Positions 43,998-53,005 of a DNA stretch of 64,000 nucleotides are shown piece by piece. Location: positions 124,001 to 188,000 of the forward strand of contig CAWGJH010000033.1 of assembly GCA_963822695.1 (NCBI GenBank). Direction: 5' to 3'. This stretch comes from GCA-003244245 sp963822695 (GTDB lineage: Bacteria; Actinomycetota; Actinomycetes; Mycobacteriales; Pseudonocardiaceae). The first letter of the stretch is position 1. Each line of letters begins with the position of its first letter. Below the pieces are notes generated by a model. It was given only the letters and a program-made list of their open reading frames with translations. It searched no databases and was not told the DNA's origin. Both the position numbers and the translations under genes were made by a program.

Positions 43998-44456
43998 TTA
44001 GCGGCCGCTCAGCGCGCTGAGCAGGCCACTACCGAATATCAGGGTCGCCAACGCGACCGCCAGGTGCAGGATATTATCCGCATTAGCCCCGGCGGGGATG
44101 GACAGCAAAGACAAGTAGCCCAAAAATCCCAACACGGCGACCAGCGCTAAGGCGCCACCGGCCGCGATGTTCATCCCCTCATTGCCGGCGGGAGTAAGCG
44201 CGAACGCCCCCAGCAGCCACAACAACCCAAGGATGATGTACACGAGATTGTGAAAGGGGTTCATCAGGAAAGTCCCGAAAAGCGCGTGGTTCGTCATCTC
44301 GGTGAAGTTACTGAAACCCGTCACGAAGAATCCGAGGACTCCAAGGGCCAGCACCACGATGCCGATAATCACGGAATATTTCTGCTCCAGCGTCCTGGGC
44401 CCCGGCTCGCTGGTGAGCTTGATCCCAAACTTGTCTTCTGGGCTAGCAAACGTCAT
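43998..44456 (-). CDS. DUF4383 family membrane protein
   Basis: 152 aa with four predicted transmembrane helices (YSVIIGIVVLALGVLGFFVTG, LVYIILGLLWLLGAFAL, the GGALALVAVLGFLGYLSLL helix and LHLAVALATLIFGSGLLSAL). The segment NHALFGTFLMNPFHNLVYIILG is the family hallmark. The function of this actinobacterial family is unknown. ATG 44456 has a GGGGAGA ribosome site. It is divergent from the secreted protein gene that begins at 44782. Confidence 0.8.
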   Translation of the reverse strand: MTFASPEDKFGIKLTSEPGPRTLEQKYSVIIGIVVLALGVLGFFVTGFSNFTEMTNHALFGTFLMNPFHNLVYIILGLLWLLGAFALTPAGNEGMNIAAGGALALVAVLGFLGYLSLLSIPAGANADNILHLAVALATLIFGSGLLSALSGR

Positions 44457-44781
44457 GTCTCTCCCCTTCCAAGGTCCCCAGGTGCGGGTCCGATCGCGCC
44501 CCGGTCCGCCGCACCATCCTCACCGTCCAGCCGAGCTGCGAAGAGTTCGCGACAGTGTGCGCAGTCCACGTGACAATGGTCGTACACCGATCCATCGGGT
44601 TCCCGTCGAGGATCCCACCCATTCGTGTACTACTTCCGGAGGTCGCCGGACGCTCTCAGTACGCGTTCACCCACTCTGGGTATGGACGACAGCCCAGATC
44701 GCGGGTTCGGTGGACACCAACGACCCAGAGATCACATCAGTCACAGCGGTAACACCTGTCCACGACAGTCAGGAGCATCCC

Positions 44782-46071
44782 GTGGCGCCGCCGGCTCGTC
44801 GCTACCGCCGTGTCCGCATCACAGCCCGGATTGCCACCCTGGCCGTCGTCACGCTGCTCGCTGTGCTCGCTGGGGCGGGCCTCCCAGCTCGTGCGCAAGA
44901 CAGGGGGGCGACTGGAGCCACCACCTGGTTTGCCCGCCTGGTCCCAGGCTGGGGCGACACGAATGTGCGTTTCGACGCCGACGGGCTGCGCCTGGGCTCC
45001 AGCGCTGCCGGACCGGCGAGCATCAGATCTGGCCGGCCGGAAGGCATGCTGCTCACTGCGGTGCACCCGCTCTCCGGACTCAGCAGCCAGGTAGCAGTGG
45101 AACTCGCCGCCGATCAGCCCACCGGCTCGGCCATCGCCGTCGACGTCCGTGGGACTCGTGGCGATGGATCGTGGACCGAATGGGTGGCCACCGACCCGAA
45201 GGCACCCACGATGCTGGGCGCCGCAGTGACGGCTGTGCAGACCCGGATCGTGTTGCGTGCTGGCTTGGGTGGGGTAAGCCCACTGGTGCGATCAGTGCGG
45301 CTGACCGCGCAACCCGGCATACAGCTGCTCGCCGCTCGGCCGCGGCGACCTCGCAGCTACCGGGTGTTCGCTACCCGCGAAGGTCTGGTCGGAGCCAGAA
45401 CGGCCAATGGTCACGTGATTCACGAACGGGACCACTTCGTCGCGCTGCCCTCACGCCGGGGGCTGGCCCCCCGCGACTCGGGCGACTACACGGTGAAGAT
45501 CTGCGCGGGCAATGGCCGATGCGAATGGGCGCCGGTGTGGGACGTCGGTCCGTGGAACACCACCGACGACTACTGGAACCCCTCCAGCGTCCGCCAGTCC
45601 TGGCCCGACCTGCCGCAGGGCCGGCCCCAGGCACAGGCTGCCTACGACGACGAGTACCACGATGGCCTGGACCAGTTCGGTAGGGAGGTGCTCAATCCGG
45701 CCGGGATCGACCTGGCGGACGGCACGTTCTGGGACGGTCTGGGGCTGCGCGACAACGGCTGGGTCACCGTCACCTACCTGTGGACTGACGGCGCGCCGCC
45801 GGCCATCGTGCGGATCCCGCTCCTGCCCGTGCACAGCGGCCCCGGCGAGCAGTACCCGACGGTGGGTCTGGTTGCACAGCGCGCCAGGCTGCGCGTGGAG
45901 TGCACAGTTGCAGGTCAGCCTGTCACCGGGAGCCAGGGCCGCACCACCCGGTGGCTGCGGATCGGCCCACAACAGTTCATCTCCGCCGCACACGTCAGCG
46001 TGGAACGGGTCCAACAGGAGATCTCACAGGGGGTCTCACAAGGGTCGGGTACGCGCTGCACGACCCCGTAG
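44782..46071 (+). CDS. Secreted protein with SH3-like C-terminal region
   Basis: 429 aa. GTG 44782 follows AGGAG. A Sec signal peptide is evident: basic start, hydrophobic IATLAVVTLLAVLAGAGL and cleavage near PARAQ. The mature part has a beta-rich domain (about 50-190, with DGSWTEWVATDP), a Trp-rich middle (ERDHFVALPSRRGL, CEWAPVWDVGPWN) and an end, LPVHSGPGEQYPTVGLVAQRARLRVECTV, that reads like a bacterial SH3 domain. Such proteins commonly act in the cell wall. Its stop is 9 bases before menA. Confidence 0.75.
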   Translation: MAPPARRYRRVRITARIATLAVVTLLAVLAGAGLPARAQDRGATGATTWFARLVPGWGDTNVRFDADGLRLGSSAAGPASIRSGRPEGMLLTAVHPLSGLSSQVAVELAADQPTGSAIAVDVRGTRGDGSWTEWVATDPKAPTMLGAAVTAVQTRIVLRAGLGGVSPLVRSVRLTAQPGIQLLAARPRRPRSYRVFATREGLVGARTANGHVIHERDHFVALPSRRGLAPRDSGDYTVKICAGNGRCEWAPVWDVGPWNTTDDYWNPSSVRQSWPDLPQGRPQAQAAYDDEYHDGLDQFGREVLNPAGIDLADGTFWDGLGLRDNGWVTVTYLWTDGAPPAIVRIPLLPVHSGPGEQYPTVGLVAQRARLRVECTVAGQPVTGSQGRTTRWLRIGPQQFISAAHVSVERVQQEISQGVSQGSGTRCTTP

Positions 46072-46080
46072 GGTTGTCCC

Positions 46081-46977
46081 GTGGCGAGCGTGACGCAGTG
46101 GGTGGAAGGGGCGCGGCCGCACACCGTGCCCAACGCGATCGCCCCGGTGCTCGCTGGCTGGGGGGCCGCAGCCGTACCGGGTAGATCGGCGGGCACATCG
46201 GATTGGGCGCCGCAGTGGGCGCGGGCGTTGCTAGCGCTGGTCGTGGCACTGGCGCTGGTGATCGGAGTCAACTACGCCAACGACTACTCCGACGGCATCC
46301 GCGGCACCGACGCCGTCCGGACGGGTCCGATGCGGCTGGTCGGATCCGGCGCGGCGGCACCCCACGCGGTGCGCGCCGCGGCGCTGGCCAGCTTCGCGAT
46401 CGCCGCGGTGGCCGGACTCGCGCTGATCGCGCTAGCCGGACAATGGTGGTTGCTGGCGTTGGGCGCGGCGTGCATCGCCGGGGCGTGGTGCTACACCGGC
46501 GGGTCACGCCCTTATGGCTATGCCGGGCTCGGCGAGGTGGCCGTGTTCGTCTTCTTCGGGCTGGCCGCAGTGCTCGGCACCCAGTACGTGATCAGTGGGC
46601 GGATCACCCTCACCGGTTGCGCCGCGGCCGTCGCGGTAGGAGCGATGTCAAGCGCGGTGCTGGTGGCCAACAACCTGCGTGACATCCCCACCGACGCCGT
46701 GGCAACCAAGCGCACTCTTGCCGTGCGCCTCGGCGAGCACCGGACCCGCACGCTCTACACCGCGCTGGTGGCCGTGCCGTTCGCGGTGACCCTCGGCTTG
46801 GCGACCACCAGCTGGGCCACCCTGGCCGGCCTGCTCGCCCTGGTTTTTACGGTGCCCGCACTGCGCCGGGTCTGGGGCGGGGCAGACGGGCCAGAGCTGG
46901 TCCCGGTGCTGCGGGACACCGCGCTGGCGCTGCTGGTGTGGGCAGCCGGGACGGCCGCCGCGCTGGCGCTCGGGTAA
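46081..46977 (+). CDS. menA: 1,4-Dihydroxy-2-naphthoate polyprenyltransferase (MenA)
   Basis: 298-aa integral membrane prenyltransferase that attaches the isoprenoid tail to DHNA to make demethylmenaquinone. The first Asp-rich motif is NYANDYSDGIRGTD, the second lies in NNLRDIPTDAVATKRTLAVRLG. Eight or nine hydrophobic helices are visible. The N-terminus WVEGARPHTVPNAIAPVLAG is typical of MenA. GTG start at 46081. Menaquinol made here would feed norZ and the respiratory chain. Confidence 0.93.
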   Translation: MASVTQWVEGARPHTVPNAIAPVLAGWGAAAVPGRSAGTSDWAPQWARALLALVVALALVIGVNYANDYSDGIRGTDAVRTGPMRLVGSGAAAPHAVRAAALASFAIAAVAGLALIALAGQWWLLALGAACIAGAWCYTGGSRPYGYAGLGEVAVFVFFGLAAVLGTQYVISGRITLTGCAAAVAVGAMSSAVLVANNLRDIPTDAVATKRTLAVRLGEHRTRTLYTALVAVPFAVTLGLATTSWATLAGLLALVFTVPALRRVWGGADGPELVPVLRDTALALLVWAAGTAAALALG

Positions 46978-46981
46978 GCGC

Positions 46982-47269
46982 CTACTCACCACGGAGCTGG
47001 CGGCGGAGCCGATCCCGCTCGGCCCGGCGGCGCGCCCCCACCACTGCCAGGCCGGCGGTCACCCGGGCCCGCAACGGGCCTAGCAGCACCATCGACAGCG
47101 GCAGCGCCACCACCACCGCGAGCAGCAGCGACACCAGCAGCGGGACGCCGGCCAGGAGCAAGAGCAACACCGTAACGACCACCAGGGCCAGCCGGGCCGC
47201 GCTGTACAGCGCCACGTCACGGGCGAGCGCGGGACCAGTCGGTGGGTTCTGCGGTACCACCACGACCAT
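46982..47269 (-). CDS. DUF4229 family membrane protein
   Basis: 95 aa with two hydrophobic helices (ALYSAARLALVVVTVLLLLLAG and VSLLLAVVVALPLSMVLL) and a strongly basic C-terminus (ARRRAERDRLRRQLRGE), the pattern of DUF4229. I place the start at ATG 47269; an upstream start at 47308 is possible. It is convergent with menA, 4 bases apart. In mycobacteria a similar gene lies in the same neighbourhood. Function unknown. Confidence 0.75.
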   Translation of the reverse strand: MVVVVPQNPPTGPALARDVALYSAARLALVVVTVLLLLLAGVPLLVSLLLAVVVALPLSMVLLGPLRARVTAGLAVVGARRRAERDRLRRQLRGE

Positions 47270-47396
47270 CAAGCCTAACCCCGCCGGCGTGGTGACGTAG
47301 CTCGGCAAGTGGATAGGCCACAGGGGTGCGGCGTGTGTAGCGTTTCACACTAACGGGTAGCCCCTGATCTAGGGATTTACGTGGTGGAGGCTTGTG

Positions 47397-47930
47397 ATGA
47401 ACACGGTCGGCTGGATCGTCTTAGGGATCGCCATAGTGGCGGTCATCGTGCTGGTGCTCATAGCTGCGCGCTGGCGGAACCGGGCCAACCTGCAGGAACG
47501 ATTTGGGCCCGAGTACGAACGCGAGGTGGCGATGCGCGGCAGCGAGCGTGACGCGACCCGCCACCTGCGCGACGTCGCCGATCGTCGCGATCAGCTCGAC
47601 ATCCGTCGTCTGGAGCCCACGGCCCGAGATCGCTACACCCGACGCTGGGAAGCCGTGCAGACCGAGTTCGTCGACCGGCCCGGACATGCGCTGGATGAGG
47701 CGGACCGGCTGGTCACTGACGTCATGCGGGACTGCGGCTACCCGGTGGAGGACTTCGGCGAACGGGCCGAGCTCGTTGCCGCTGACCATCCGCAGATCGT
47801 CCAGCATTACCGCGCTGCGCACGCCGCCCGAGAGGCCCATCACGGTCACCCCGACGATGTGGGCACCGAGGAGCTGCGACAGGCGTTCATGCACTATCGC
47901 GCACTGTTCGATGAGCTCGTCAGCGGGTGA
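47397..47930 (+). CDS. Membrane-anchored protein, paralogue of next gene
   Basis: 177 aa. One N-terminal transmembrane helix (TVGWIVLGIAIVAVIVLVLIAA) is followed by a basic/acidic linker and a helical domain (about 75-175). The linker begins NRANLQERFGPEYEREVA. The domain has RWEAVQTEFVDRPGHALDEADRLV and ends RQAFMHYRALFDELV. GTGGAGG precedes ATG 47397 (a GTG at 47394 is in frame). The C-terminal domain shares the W..VQ..FV..P..A pattern and the YR.(L/F)F terminus with the next gene. Function unknown; stress-envelope roles are possible. Confidence 0.75.
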   Translation: MNTVGWIVLGIAIVAVIVLVLIAARWRNRANLQERFGPEYEREVAMRGSERDATRHLRDVADRRDQLDIRRLEPTARDRYTRRWEAVQTEFVDRPGHALDEADRLVTDVMRDCGYPVEDFGERAELVAADHPQIVQHYRAAHAAREAHHGHPDDVGTEELRQAFMHYRALFDELVSG

Positions 47931-47932
47931 CC

Positions 47933-47967
47933 ACAGTCAGTCACACAACAACAGTCAGTCACACAAC
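47933..47967. repeat. Tandem duplication between paralogous genes
   Basis: ACAGTCAGTCACACAAC occurs twice, at 47933-47949 and 47951-47967, an 18-base period, immediately after the stop of the preceding gene and upstream of the next ribosome site. Confidence 0.85.
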
Positions 47968-47998
47968 TAACGTCGAGACACCATCTACGGAGGCACCG

Positions 47999-48592
47999 AT
48001 GAGCACCCGTCACGAGCACGGGGAGTCCGAACGAGGAGAAGGCCTGGGCGGGCGGGTACGTCGCTTTGTTGACAGTGAGCTAAGCCGCGTCCTGAACAAG
48101 GAGGGCCGAGAGACCGACAGCGGTCATGCCGAGCCTGCTCGGGCCCCCGAGTTCGACCGACCTCAGGAACCCATCACCCCCTACGCCGACGCACCCGGCA
48201 GCGCCAGCCACCCGGTGACGACCGCGTCCGTCGATCCTGGACCTGTCGATCCTGGACCTGTCGATCCTGGACCTGTCGAACATGGCCCCGCCGATCCTGG
48301 ACCCGCCGATCCTGGACCCGCCGATCCTGGACCCGCCGATGGCAGTGCGGAGCGCGTGGGACTGCTCAATGACCCGGCCGGCCTGCGCGAGCAGTGGCAA
48401 CGAGTGCAGGGCACGTTCGTCAACGACCCGCAGCGTGCGGTCCAGGAGGCCAGCGTGCTCGTCGACCGGACACTGCAAGAGATCCACGAGAATGTCACAC
48501 GGGGCCAGATCAGCGATCCGACCTCGACCGAGGATCTGCGGGTGAGCTTCCAGCGCTACCGCGAGTTCTTCCAACGGCTGCTGTCAGCGTGA
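47999..48592 (+). CDS. Acidic protein with DPGP(V/A) pentapeptide repeats
   Basis: 197 aa; ATG 47999 after ACGGAGGCACC. A charged N-terminus (EHGESERGEGLGGRVRRFVD) leads to seven pentapeptide units, three VDPGP, one VEHGP and three ADPGP (about residues 78-112), then a helical C-terminal domain with REQWQRVQGTFVNDPQRAVQ and the end FQRYREFFQRLL. That domain resembles the C-terminal domain of the preceding protein, so the two are diverged paralogues, one membrane-anchored and one soluble. Function unknown. The hairpin at 48689 terminates the unit. Confidence 0.75.
   Translation: MSTRHEHGESERGEGLGGRVRRFVDSELSRVLNKEGRETDSGHAEPARAPEFDRPQEPITPYADAPGSASHPVTTASVDPGPVDPGPVDPGPVEHGPADPGPADPGPADPGPADGSAERVGLLNDPAGLREQWQRVQGTFVNDPQRAVQEASVLVDRTLQEIHENVTRGQISDPTSTEDLRVSFQRYREFFQRLLSA
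48230..48334 (+). repeat. 15-bp coding minisatellite, seven units
   Basis: Seven in-frame 15-base units: three GTCGATCCTGGACCT, one divergent GTCGAACATGGCCCC (48275-48289) and three GCCGATCCTGGACCC. The first and last triplets are homogeneous within themselves, which suggests slippage in two blocks. Copy number is likely to vary between strains. Confidence 0.9.
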
Positions 48593-48688
48593 TGATCTCG
48601 GTACGGGCAACCCGCCGCCCGGCGAGGTGCCGACCACTACGAGAGGAGGAATACGAAACGACGCCAACCTGCCCTGCTGAGCACGGAC

Positions 48689-48725
48689 GTTGGCCCCTGA
48701 CCGTCAATACTGGTCAGGGGCCAAC
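48689..48725 (+). terminator. Intrinsic terminator, 14-bp perfect stem
   Basis: GTTGGCCCCTGACC (48689-48702) pairs perfectly with 48712-48725 around a 9-base loop, followed by TTTCTC. It ends the transcript of the two paralogous genes and shields the bldC-like gene. Confidence 0.88.
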
Positions 48726-48912
48726 TTTCTCCCGGGCAGGCTCAGTGCTGGAGGAGCCCCGCAGCCACCCTGGTCGAGACACCGATTTGGGGCGGTTCAT
48801 CCCATTACCGGCGCTTTACCTCTACAGAACCGTTCGAGTACCTGCCGCGCGACCTGTCACGATGCTCCGGTAGGTCCCGACTGCGAGGTCGACGAGCTTG
48901 GGGAGGCCCGCG

Positions 48913-49149
48913 ATGTCCCAGCCACAGCACACTGAACGCCTGCTCACCCCCGGGGAGGTAGCTGCACTGTTCCGGGTAGACCCCAAGACGGTCACCCGGT
49001 GGGCCTCCGCTGGGCGGATCGGCTCGATCCGGACTCCGGGCGGGCACCGGCGGTTCCGCGAGACCGAGGTCCGTGCGCTACTCGCCTCGCTCACGACCCC
49101 GGCGCCCCTCGAGCGCCCCTCGGAGCCAGCCCGCAAGACCGCCGGATGA
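48913..49149 (+). CDS. bldC: BldC-like MerR-type DNA-binding protein
   Basis: 78 aa. LLTPGEVAALFRVDPKTVTRWASAGRIGSIRTPGGHRRFRETEVRALLA is closely similar to Streptomyces BldC, a small winged-helix protein that binds direct repeats cooperatively and delays sporulation onset. GGGGAGG precedes ATG 48913. The C-terminal tail is slightly longer than in BldC. It lies between the terminator and the respiratory maturation genes. Regulation of development or of these genes is inferred. Confidence 0.88.
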   Translation: MSQPQHTERLLTPGEVAALFRVDPKTVTRWASAGRIGSIRTPGGHRRFRETEVRALLASLTTPAPLERPSEPARKTAG

Positions 49150-49224
49150 CATCCGGGTGACGCTAGCTCGCCGGCCTCGCGGGACGCTACTACGCTCGGT
49201 GGCAACAGGTAGGAGGTGGCTGCC

Positions 49225-49392
49225 GTGCAGTACGTGATGGCGGCGATCGGCGTGGCTGGAGTCACCGCGCTGCTGTGGAAGGCGTTGCGCCCGCAGCGCC
49301 CCGCCGCGCGCTCAGTGCTCGCACCGGACGACGATCCGGAGTTCCTCCGCAGCCTGAACAGCAAGCGGCAGCAGCCTGGCGACGAAGGCTGA
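49225..49392 (+). CDS. Conserved small membrane protein (55 aa)
   Basis: GTG 49225 is preceded by GTAGGAGG, a strong ribosome site. The product has one transmembrane helix (VMAAIGVAGVTALLWKAL) and a polar tail, DDDPEFLRSLNSKRQQPGDE. Composition and start signal support a real gene. A similarly small gene occupies this position next to the MinD-like/ccsA genes in mycobacteria (Rv0530A, as I recall). It is convergent with the MinD-like gene, 9 bases apart. Confidence 0.7.
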   Translation: MQYVMAAIGVAGVTALLWKALRPQRPAARSVLAPDDDPEFLRSLNSKRQQPGDEG

Positions 49393-49401
49393 CGCGCGTC
49401 G

Positions 49402-50418
49402 CTACCGGTGGGCCCAGGTGACCGCGTGCGGAAAGTCGTCGGCGACAGTCGCGGCCAGTTCCAGGGCGGCCAGCCGCGTGCTCGGACTGAGACGGTCGAG
49501 GTCGATCTCACCACCCTCTTCAAGGTGCTCGTCGAAGGGCATCCAGCAGACCGATCGGCAGCGGGCCGCGAAGTGCGTGGCGACCCGCTCCAGGTCCACC
49601 TTACCCGCGGTCGGCCGCACAGAGTTGATCACGGCGACCGACCGGCCGACCAGCTCGCGGTATCCATGTGCGTCCAGCCAGTCCAGGGTGGCCGACGCCG
49701 AACGCGCGCCGTCGATCGAGCTGGACGACACGACGACCAAGGAGTGCGCCAGATCCAGCACGCCTTTCATCGCGGAGTGCATCAGCCCGGTCCCGCAGTC
49801 AGTGAGCACGATGTTGTAGAAATGTTCGAGCAGGTTCACCGTGCGCCGGTAGTCGATTTCGCTGAAGGCCTCGGATACCGCTGGATCCTGCTCGCTGGCG
49901 AGGATCTCCAGCCGGCTCGGGCCTTGCGAGGTGTAGGACCGGATATCGGAGTACCGGCGGATCCGATCGGCGTCACGGAGCAGGTGGCGCACCGTGGCGG
50001 TGGTCTCCAGCGGGATCTTCTGGGACAGCGTGCCCCGGTCAGGGTTGGCGTCGACCCCGACCACCCGGTCACCGCGCAGCGATGCGAGGGTCGAGCCCAG
50101 CGTGGTCGTGATGGTGGTCTTGCCCACACCACCCTTGAGGCTCAGCATCGCGATCTTGTAGCAGCCGTTCAACGGCTGGTTGATCCGAGAGATCAGTTCC
50201 CGGCGCTGCAGCTCAGCGGCGCTCTCCCCGACGTTGACAGTGCCCCCAGAGGCGACGAACAGCGCGCGGCGCCATCCCGACTGCGGGGGCCGGCGAGTCT
50301 GCCGGAGTAGCTGCGCGGAGGACAGCTCGTGAGAAGGGTCCTCGACCGGCTGCCCCGGCAGCCGGCTCGAGCCGGACGGGCCACTCACGGGCTCGTCGTG
50401 GCGTCCGATCACGCTCAC
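49402..50418 (-). CDS. MinD/ParA-like P-loop ATPase
   Basis: 338 aa. A Pro/Ser/Arg-rich N-terminal 85 residues precede a deviant Walker A motif, MLSLKGGVGKTTITTTLG, with GVDANPDRGTL (A'), and NIVLTDCGTGLMHSAMKG as Walker B-like region. GTG 50418 is behind AGGGAGG. It heads the ccsA/resB/ccdA neighbourhood as in mycobacteria (Rv0530). Its target is unknown; roles in positioning or in secretion-type complexes are suggested by relatives such as EspI. Confidence 0.85.
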   Translation of the reverse strand: MSVIGRHDEPVSGPSGSSRLPGQPVEDPSHELSSAQLLRQTRRPPQSGWRRALFVASGGTVNVGESAAELQRRELISRINQPLNGCYKIAMLSLKGGVGKTTITTTLGSTLASLRGDRVVGVDANPDRGTLSQKIPLETTATVRHLLRDADRIRRYSDIRSYTSQGPSRLEILASEQDPAVSEAFSEIDYRRTVNLLEHFYNIVLTDCGTGLMHSAMKGVLDLAHSLVVVSSSSIDGARSASATLDWLDAHGYRELVGRSVAVINSVRPTAGKVDLERVATHFAARCRSVCWMPFDEHLEEGGEIDLDRLSPSTRLAALELAATVADDFPHAVTWAHR

Positions 50419-50439
50419 TTGCCTCCCTGAACGCAGTGT

Positions 50440-51384
50440 TTAGATCCCGGCGTAGGAGTGGAACCCGGCGATGACGATGTTGACGAAAAACAGATTGAAC
50501 AGCATCACCCCGAAGCCGACCACATTGATCCACGCCGCCCGCGAACCGCGCCATCCAGCCGTCGCCCTAGCGTGTAAGTACCCCGCATAGACCACCCAGG
50601 CGACCAGCGCGCACGTCTCCTTGGGGTCCCACCCCCAGTAGCGGCCCCACGCCGCCTCAGCCCAGATCGCGCCAGTGATGATCGCGAAGGTCCAGATCGG
50701 CAGGGCGACCACCGCGGTGCGGTAAGCCAGCCGGTCCAGAGTGGCGCTAGCGGGCAGCCGGGCGGCGATCCGCGAGGTGTCCCCCGCGCTGAGCAGGTAC
50801 AGCACGCTGGCCACTCCGGAGACCAGCAGGATGCCCGATGCGGTGGCCGCCGCGGAGACATGGATCGTGATCCAGTACGAGTTCAACGCCGGGATCAGCG
50901 GCGCGGCCTGCGCGTAGAGCACCGTGCCGCCCAGGAACATCAGCACCACGACGGGCAGCAGCACGAACCCGCCCAGCCGCTGTAACGCCGCAGTACCGTG
51001 TTGCCGGGACTGCCGGTACCACACCACCAGCCAGGCGGCGACCGCGATGAAGCAGATCGCCGAGGTGAACTCGTACATGTTAGCCCAGGGAACCCGGCCG
51101 ATCGCGGCTCCCCGCAACGCCAGTGAGCTGGCGTGCACCAGCGCGGCGAGCCCGGTGAGCGCCACCGCGGACCGGCCGATCCGCTCGGCCCTGCCCCTGG
51201 GTGGCGCGAGTGTCGCGACCGAACCGCCGCCCTCGGCAACCATCCGCCCTGCCGCGACGGGCACCGGGACCCGACCGGCCGCGTACTCCACGGCATGCAG
51301 AACCATCGCGAGCAGGTAGAGCACCAGCGCGGTGCCGTAGGAGAGGTCGCTATAGGACGCCAGAACCGGGTTGATCGGCATCAC
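50440..51384 (-). CDS. ccsA: Cytochrome c biogenesis protein CcsA (heme handling)
   Basis: 314 aa, about eight transmembrane helices. The WWD heme-binding motif is seen as WGRYWGWDPKETCALVAW, with flanking His residues in TIHVSAAATASGILL and RGSRAAWINVVGFG / NIVIAGFHSYAGI. With ResB it forms the System II heme exporter and cytochrome c synthase. It overlaps the end of resB by 35 bases. Confidence 0.93.
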   Translation of the reverse strand: MMPINPVLASYSDLSYGTALVLYLLAMVLHAVEYAAGRVPVPVAAGRMVAEGGGSVATLAPPRGRAERIGRSAVALTGLAALVHASSLALRGAAIGRVPWANMYEFTSAICFIAVAAWLVVWYRQSRQHGTAALQRLGGFVLLPVVVLMFLGGTVLYAQAAPLIPALNSYWITIHVSAAATASGILLVSGVASVLYLLSAGDTSRIAARLPASATLDRLAYRTAVVALPIWTFAIITGAIWAEAAWGRYWGWDPKETCALVAWVVYAGYLHARATAGWRGSRAAWINVVGFGVMLFNLFFVNIVIAGFHSYAGI

Positions 51385-53005
51385 TCACCCTCCTTCCGTC
51401 GGCTGCGGTCCTGCTCTGGTGGCCGGTGAGCACCGGTGGCGCTGCCCGCCCTGGCGGTAGCAGGTCAGCGGCGATCCGATCGAACTCCTCGCCGTAGCCC
51501 GCGGCCTCGGTACGGGCCAGCCCACCCAGCTCGACCACGGTACCGGCCAGTCCGGCCGGTGTGACGCGCACCCAGAACCGGCGGCGCTTCACCGCCAGGG
51601 ACAGCCCGAGGCCACCGAGCACCAGCACCGCAAAGCCAAGTACCCAGCGCTGCGCCGGGTCGTAAGAGACCTGCAGCGAGACGAACCGGGTCACCCCATC
51701 GAAGCGCACCACCGTGCGGTCGGGCAGGGTGAGCTGCTCACCGGGGCGCAAGTTCTGCCGCGCCACCTGCTTGAGCCGTCCAGAGTCCACCATGGACTCC
51801 TCGATCGAGAAGATGGACTGGCCGCGACCGGAGTTGGTGCCCAGATCACCCTTGAGCACGTCGACCGCGACGGCCGGATCGAACAGGTCCGGGAACCCGG
51901 AGGACAGCAGCGACCCCTGAAACATCGCGGTCGGCGCGAACAACCCGGTGATCGCGAGTTGGCGAGTACGCCGTACGGCGTCGTCGGTCACCCCGGGCGG
52001 GTCGAACGTGGTCGTGCCCTCGGACAGCAGGGTGCTCGTGTCCACCGGCGGCCACTGCACCACACCGGTGCGCTGCTGCCCGCCGGGGAAGGTGACGGTG
52101 AACCGCGGCGCGTAACCGTGGCCGAGCAGGTAGATCCGGGTGCTGCCGATCCGAAGCGGGTCGTTGACCTTCAGCTGGTAGGGATGCCACGTGCCGGCGG
52201 TCAGGTCGTCGGGGCCCTGATAGGCGATGGCGGCGCGGAACTCCCGCGGCTGCCCGGTCGGCAGGTACGTCGGGGTGAAGGCGTTGACCTGCAGGCAGAA
52301 CGGTTCCAGCTCGGTGCCGTCGACGGACCGGCCAGGCTGGAAGGAGTCGTAGGCCAGCGGTCCGGAGTTGCAGAACTGCGAGCCGTTCGCCAGCACGATC
52401 ACCTGGCCCTGATAACCGACCAACGTGCCGATGGCGAAAGACACCAGCAGCCCGAGCAGGGCGACGTGGAAGACGAGGTTGCCGGCCTCCCGCAGGTAGC
52501 CGCGCTCGGCGGACAGCGTCCGGGCACCGCCGGGCTCCTCCCGCTCGTCGATCCGCCAGCCACGCAGCCGTCGCCGTGCCGCAGCAAGCACCTCCTCGGG
52601 GGCGGTATCGGACTCAGCGTGCGCGTGGTAGGGCAGCCGGCCCAGGTTCCGGGGAGTGGCCACCGGGGCCCGGCGCAGTTGCCGGGCGTACTCGGCACTG
52701 CGCGGCACCACGCAGCCCACCAGGGACACGAACAGCAGCAGGTAGATCGCCGCGAACCAGGGGCTGGCGAACACCTCGAAAAAGCCCAGCCGGTCCAGCA
52801 CCGGCGCTAGGCTGGGATGTTGCCTCTGGTAGGTGCGGACCCGCTCGGGGTTGAGCGAGTACTGCGGCAGCAGGGCTCCCGGCAGCGCGGCCAGCGCCAG
52901 CAGGAACAGCAGCACCAGGGCCGTGCGCATGCTGGTCAGCCCGCGCCAGGTATTACGCAACACGGCCGTGACGGGATACGTCCGAATCATCTCAATCGGC
53001 ATCAT
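51350..53005 (-). CDS. resB: Cytochrome c biogenesis protein ResB
   Basis: 551 aa. Transmembrane helices near residues 25-45, 75-95 and 170-195, a large extracytoplasmic domain, and a final helix near 455-475 (WVLGFAVLVLGGLGLSLAV) followed by a soluble tail. The N-terminal LTSMRTALVLLFLLALAALPGALLPQ is typical. It is the CcsA partner in System II. It directly follows ccdA with no gap. Confidence 0.93.
   Translation of the reverse strand: MMPIEMIRTYPVTAVLRNTWRGLTSMRTALVLLFLLALAALPGALLPQYSLNPERVRTYQRQHPSLAPVLDRLGFFEVFASPWFAAIYLLLFVSLVGCVVPRSAEYARQLRRAPVATPRNLGRLPYHAHAESDTAPEEVLAAARRRLRGWRIDEREEPGGARTLSAERGYLREAGNLVFHVALLGLLVSFAIGTLVGYQGQVIVLANGSQFCNSGPLAYDSFQPGRSVDGTELEPFCLQVNAFTPTYLPTGQPREFRAAIAYQGPDDLTAGTWHPYQLKVNDPLRIGSTRIYLLGHGYAPRFTVTFPGGQQRTGVVQWPPVDTSTLLSEGTTTFDPPGVTDDAVRRTRQLAITGLFAPTAMFQGSLLSSGFPDLFDPAVAVDVLKGDLGTNSGRGQSIFSIEESMVDSGRLKQVARQNLRPGEQLTLPDRTVVRFDGVTRFVSLQVSYDPAQRWVLGFAVLVLGGLGLSLAVKRRRFWVRVTPAGLAGTVVELGGLARTEAAGYGEEFDRIAADLLPPGRAAPPVLTGHQSRTAADGRRVSDADQPGSGVL

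Noticed and set aside
47341..47396. Sigma-B-type promoter (GTTT ... GGGTA) before the membrane-anchored gene
   Set aside because: The spacing between the two elements is only about 9 bases, too short for a promoter.
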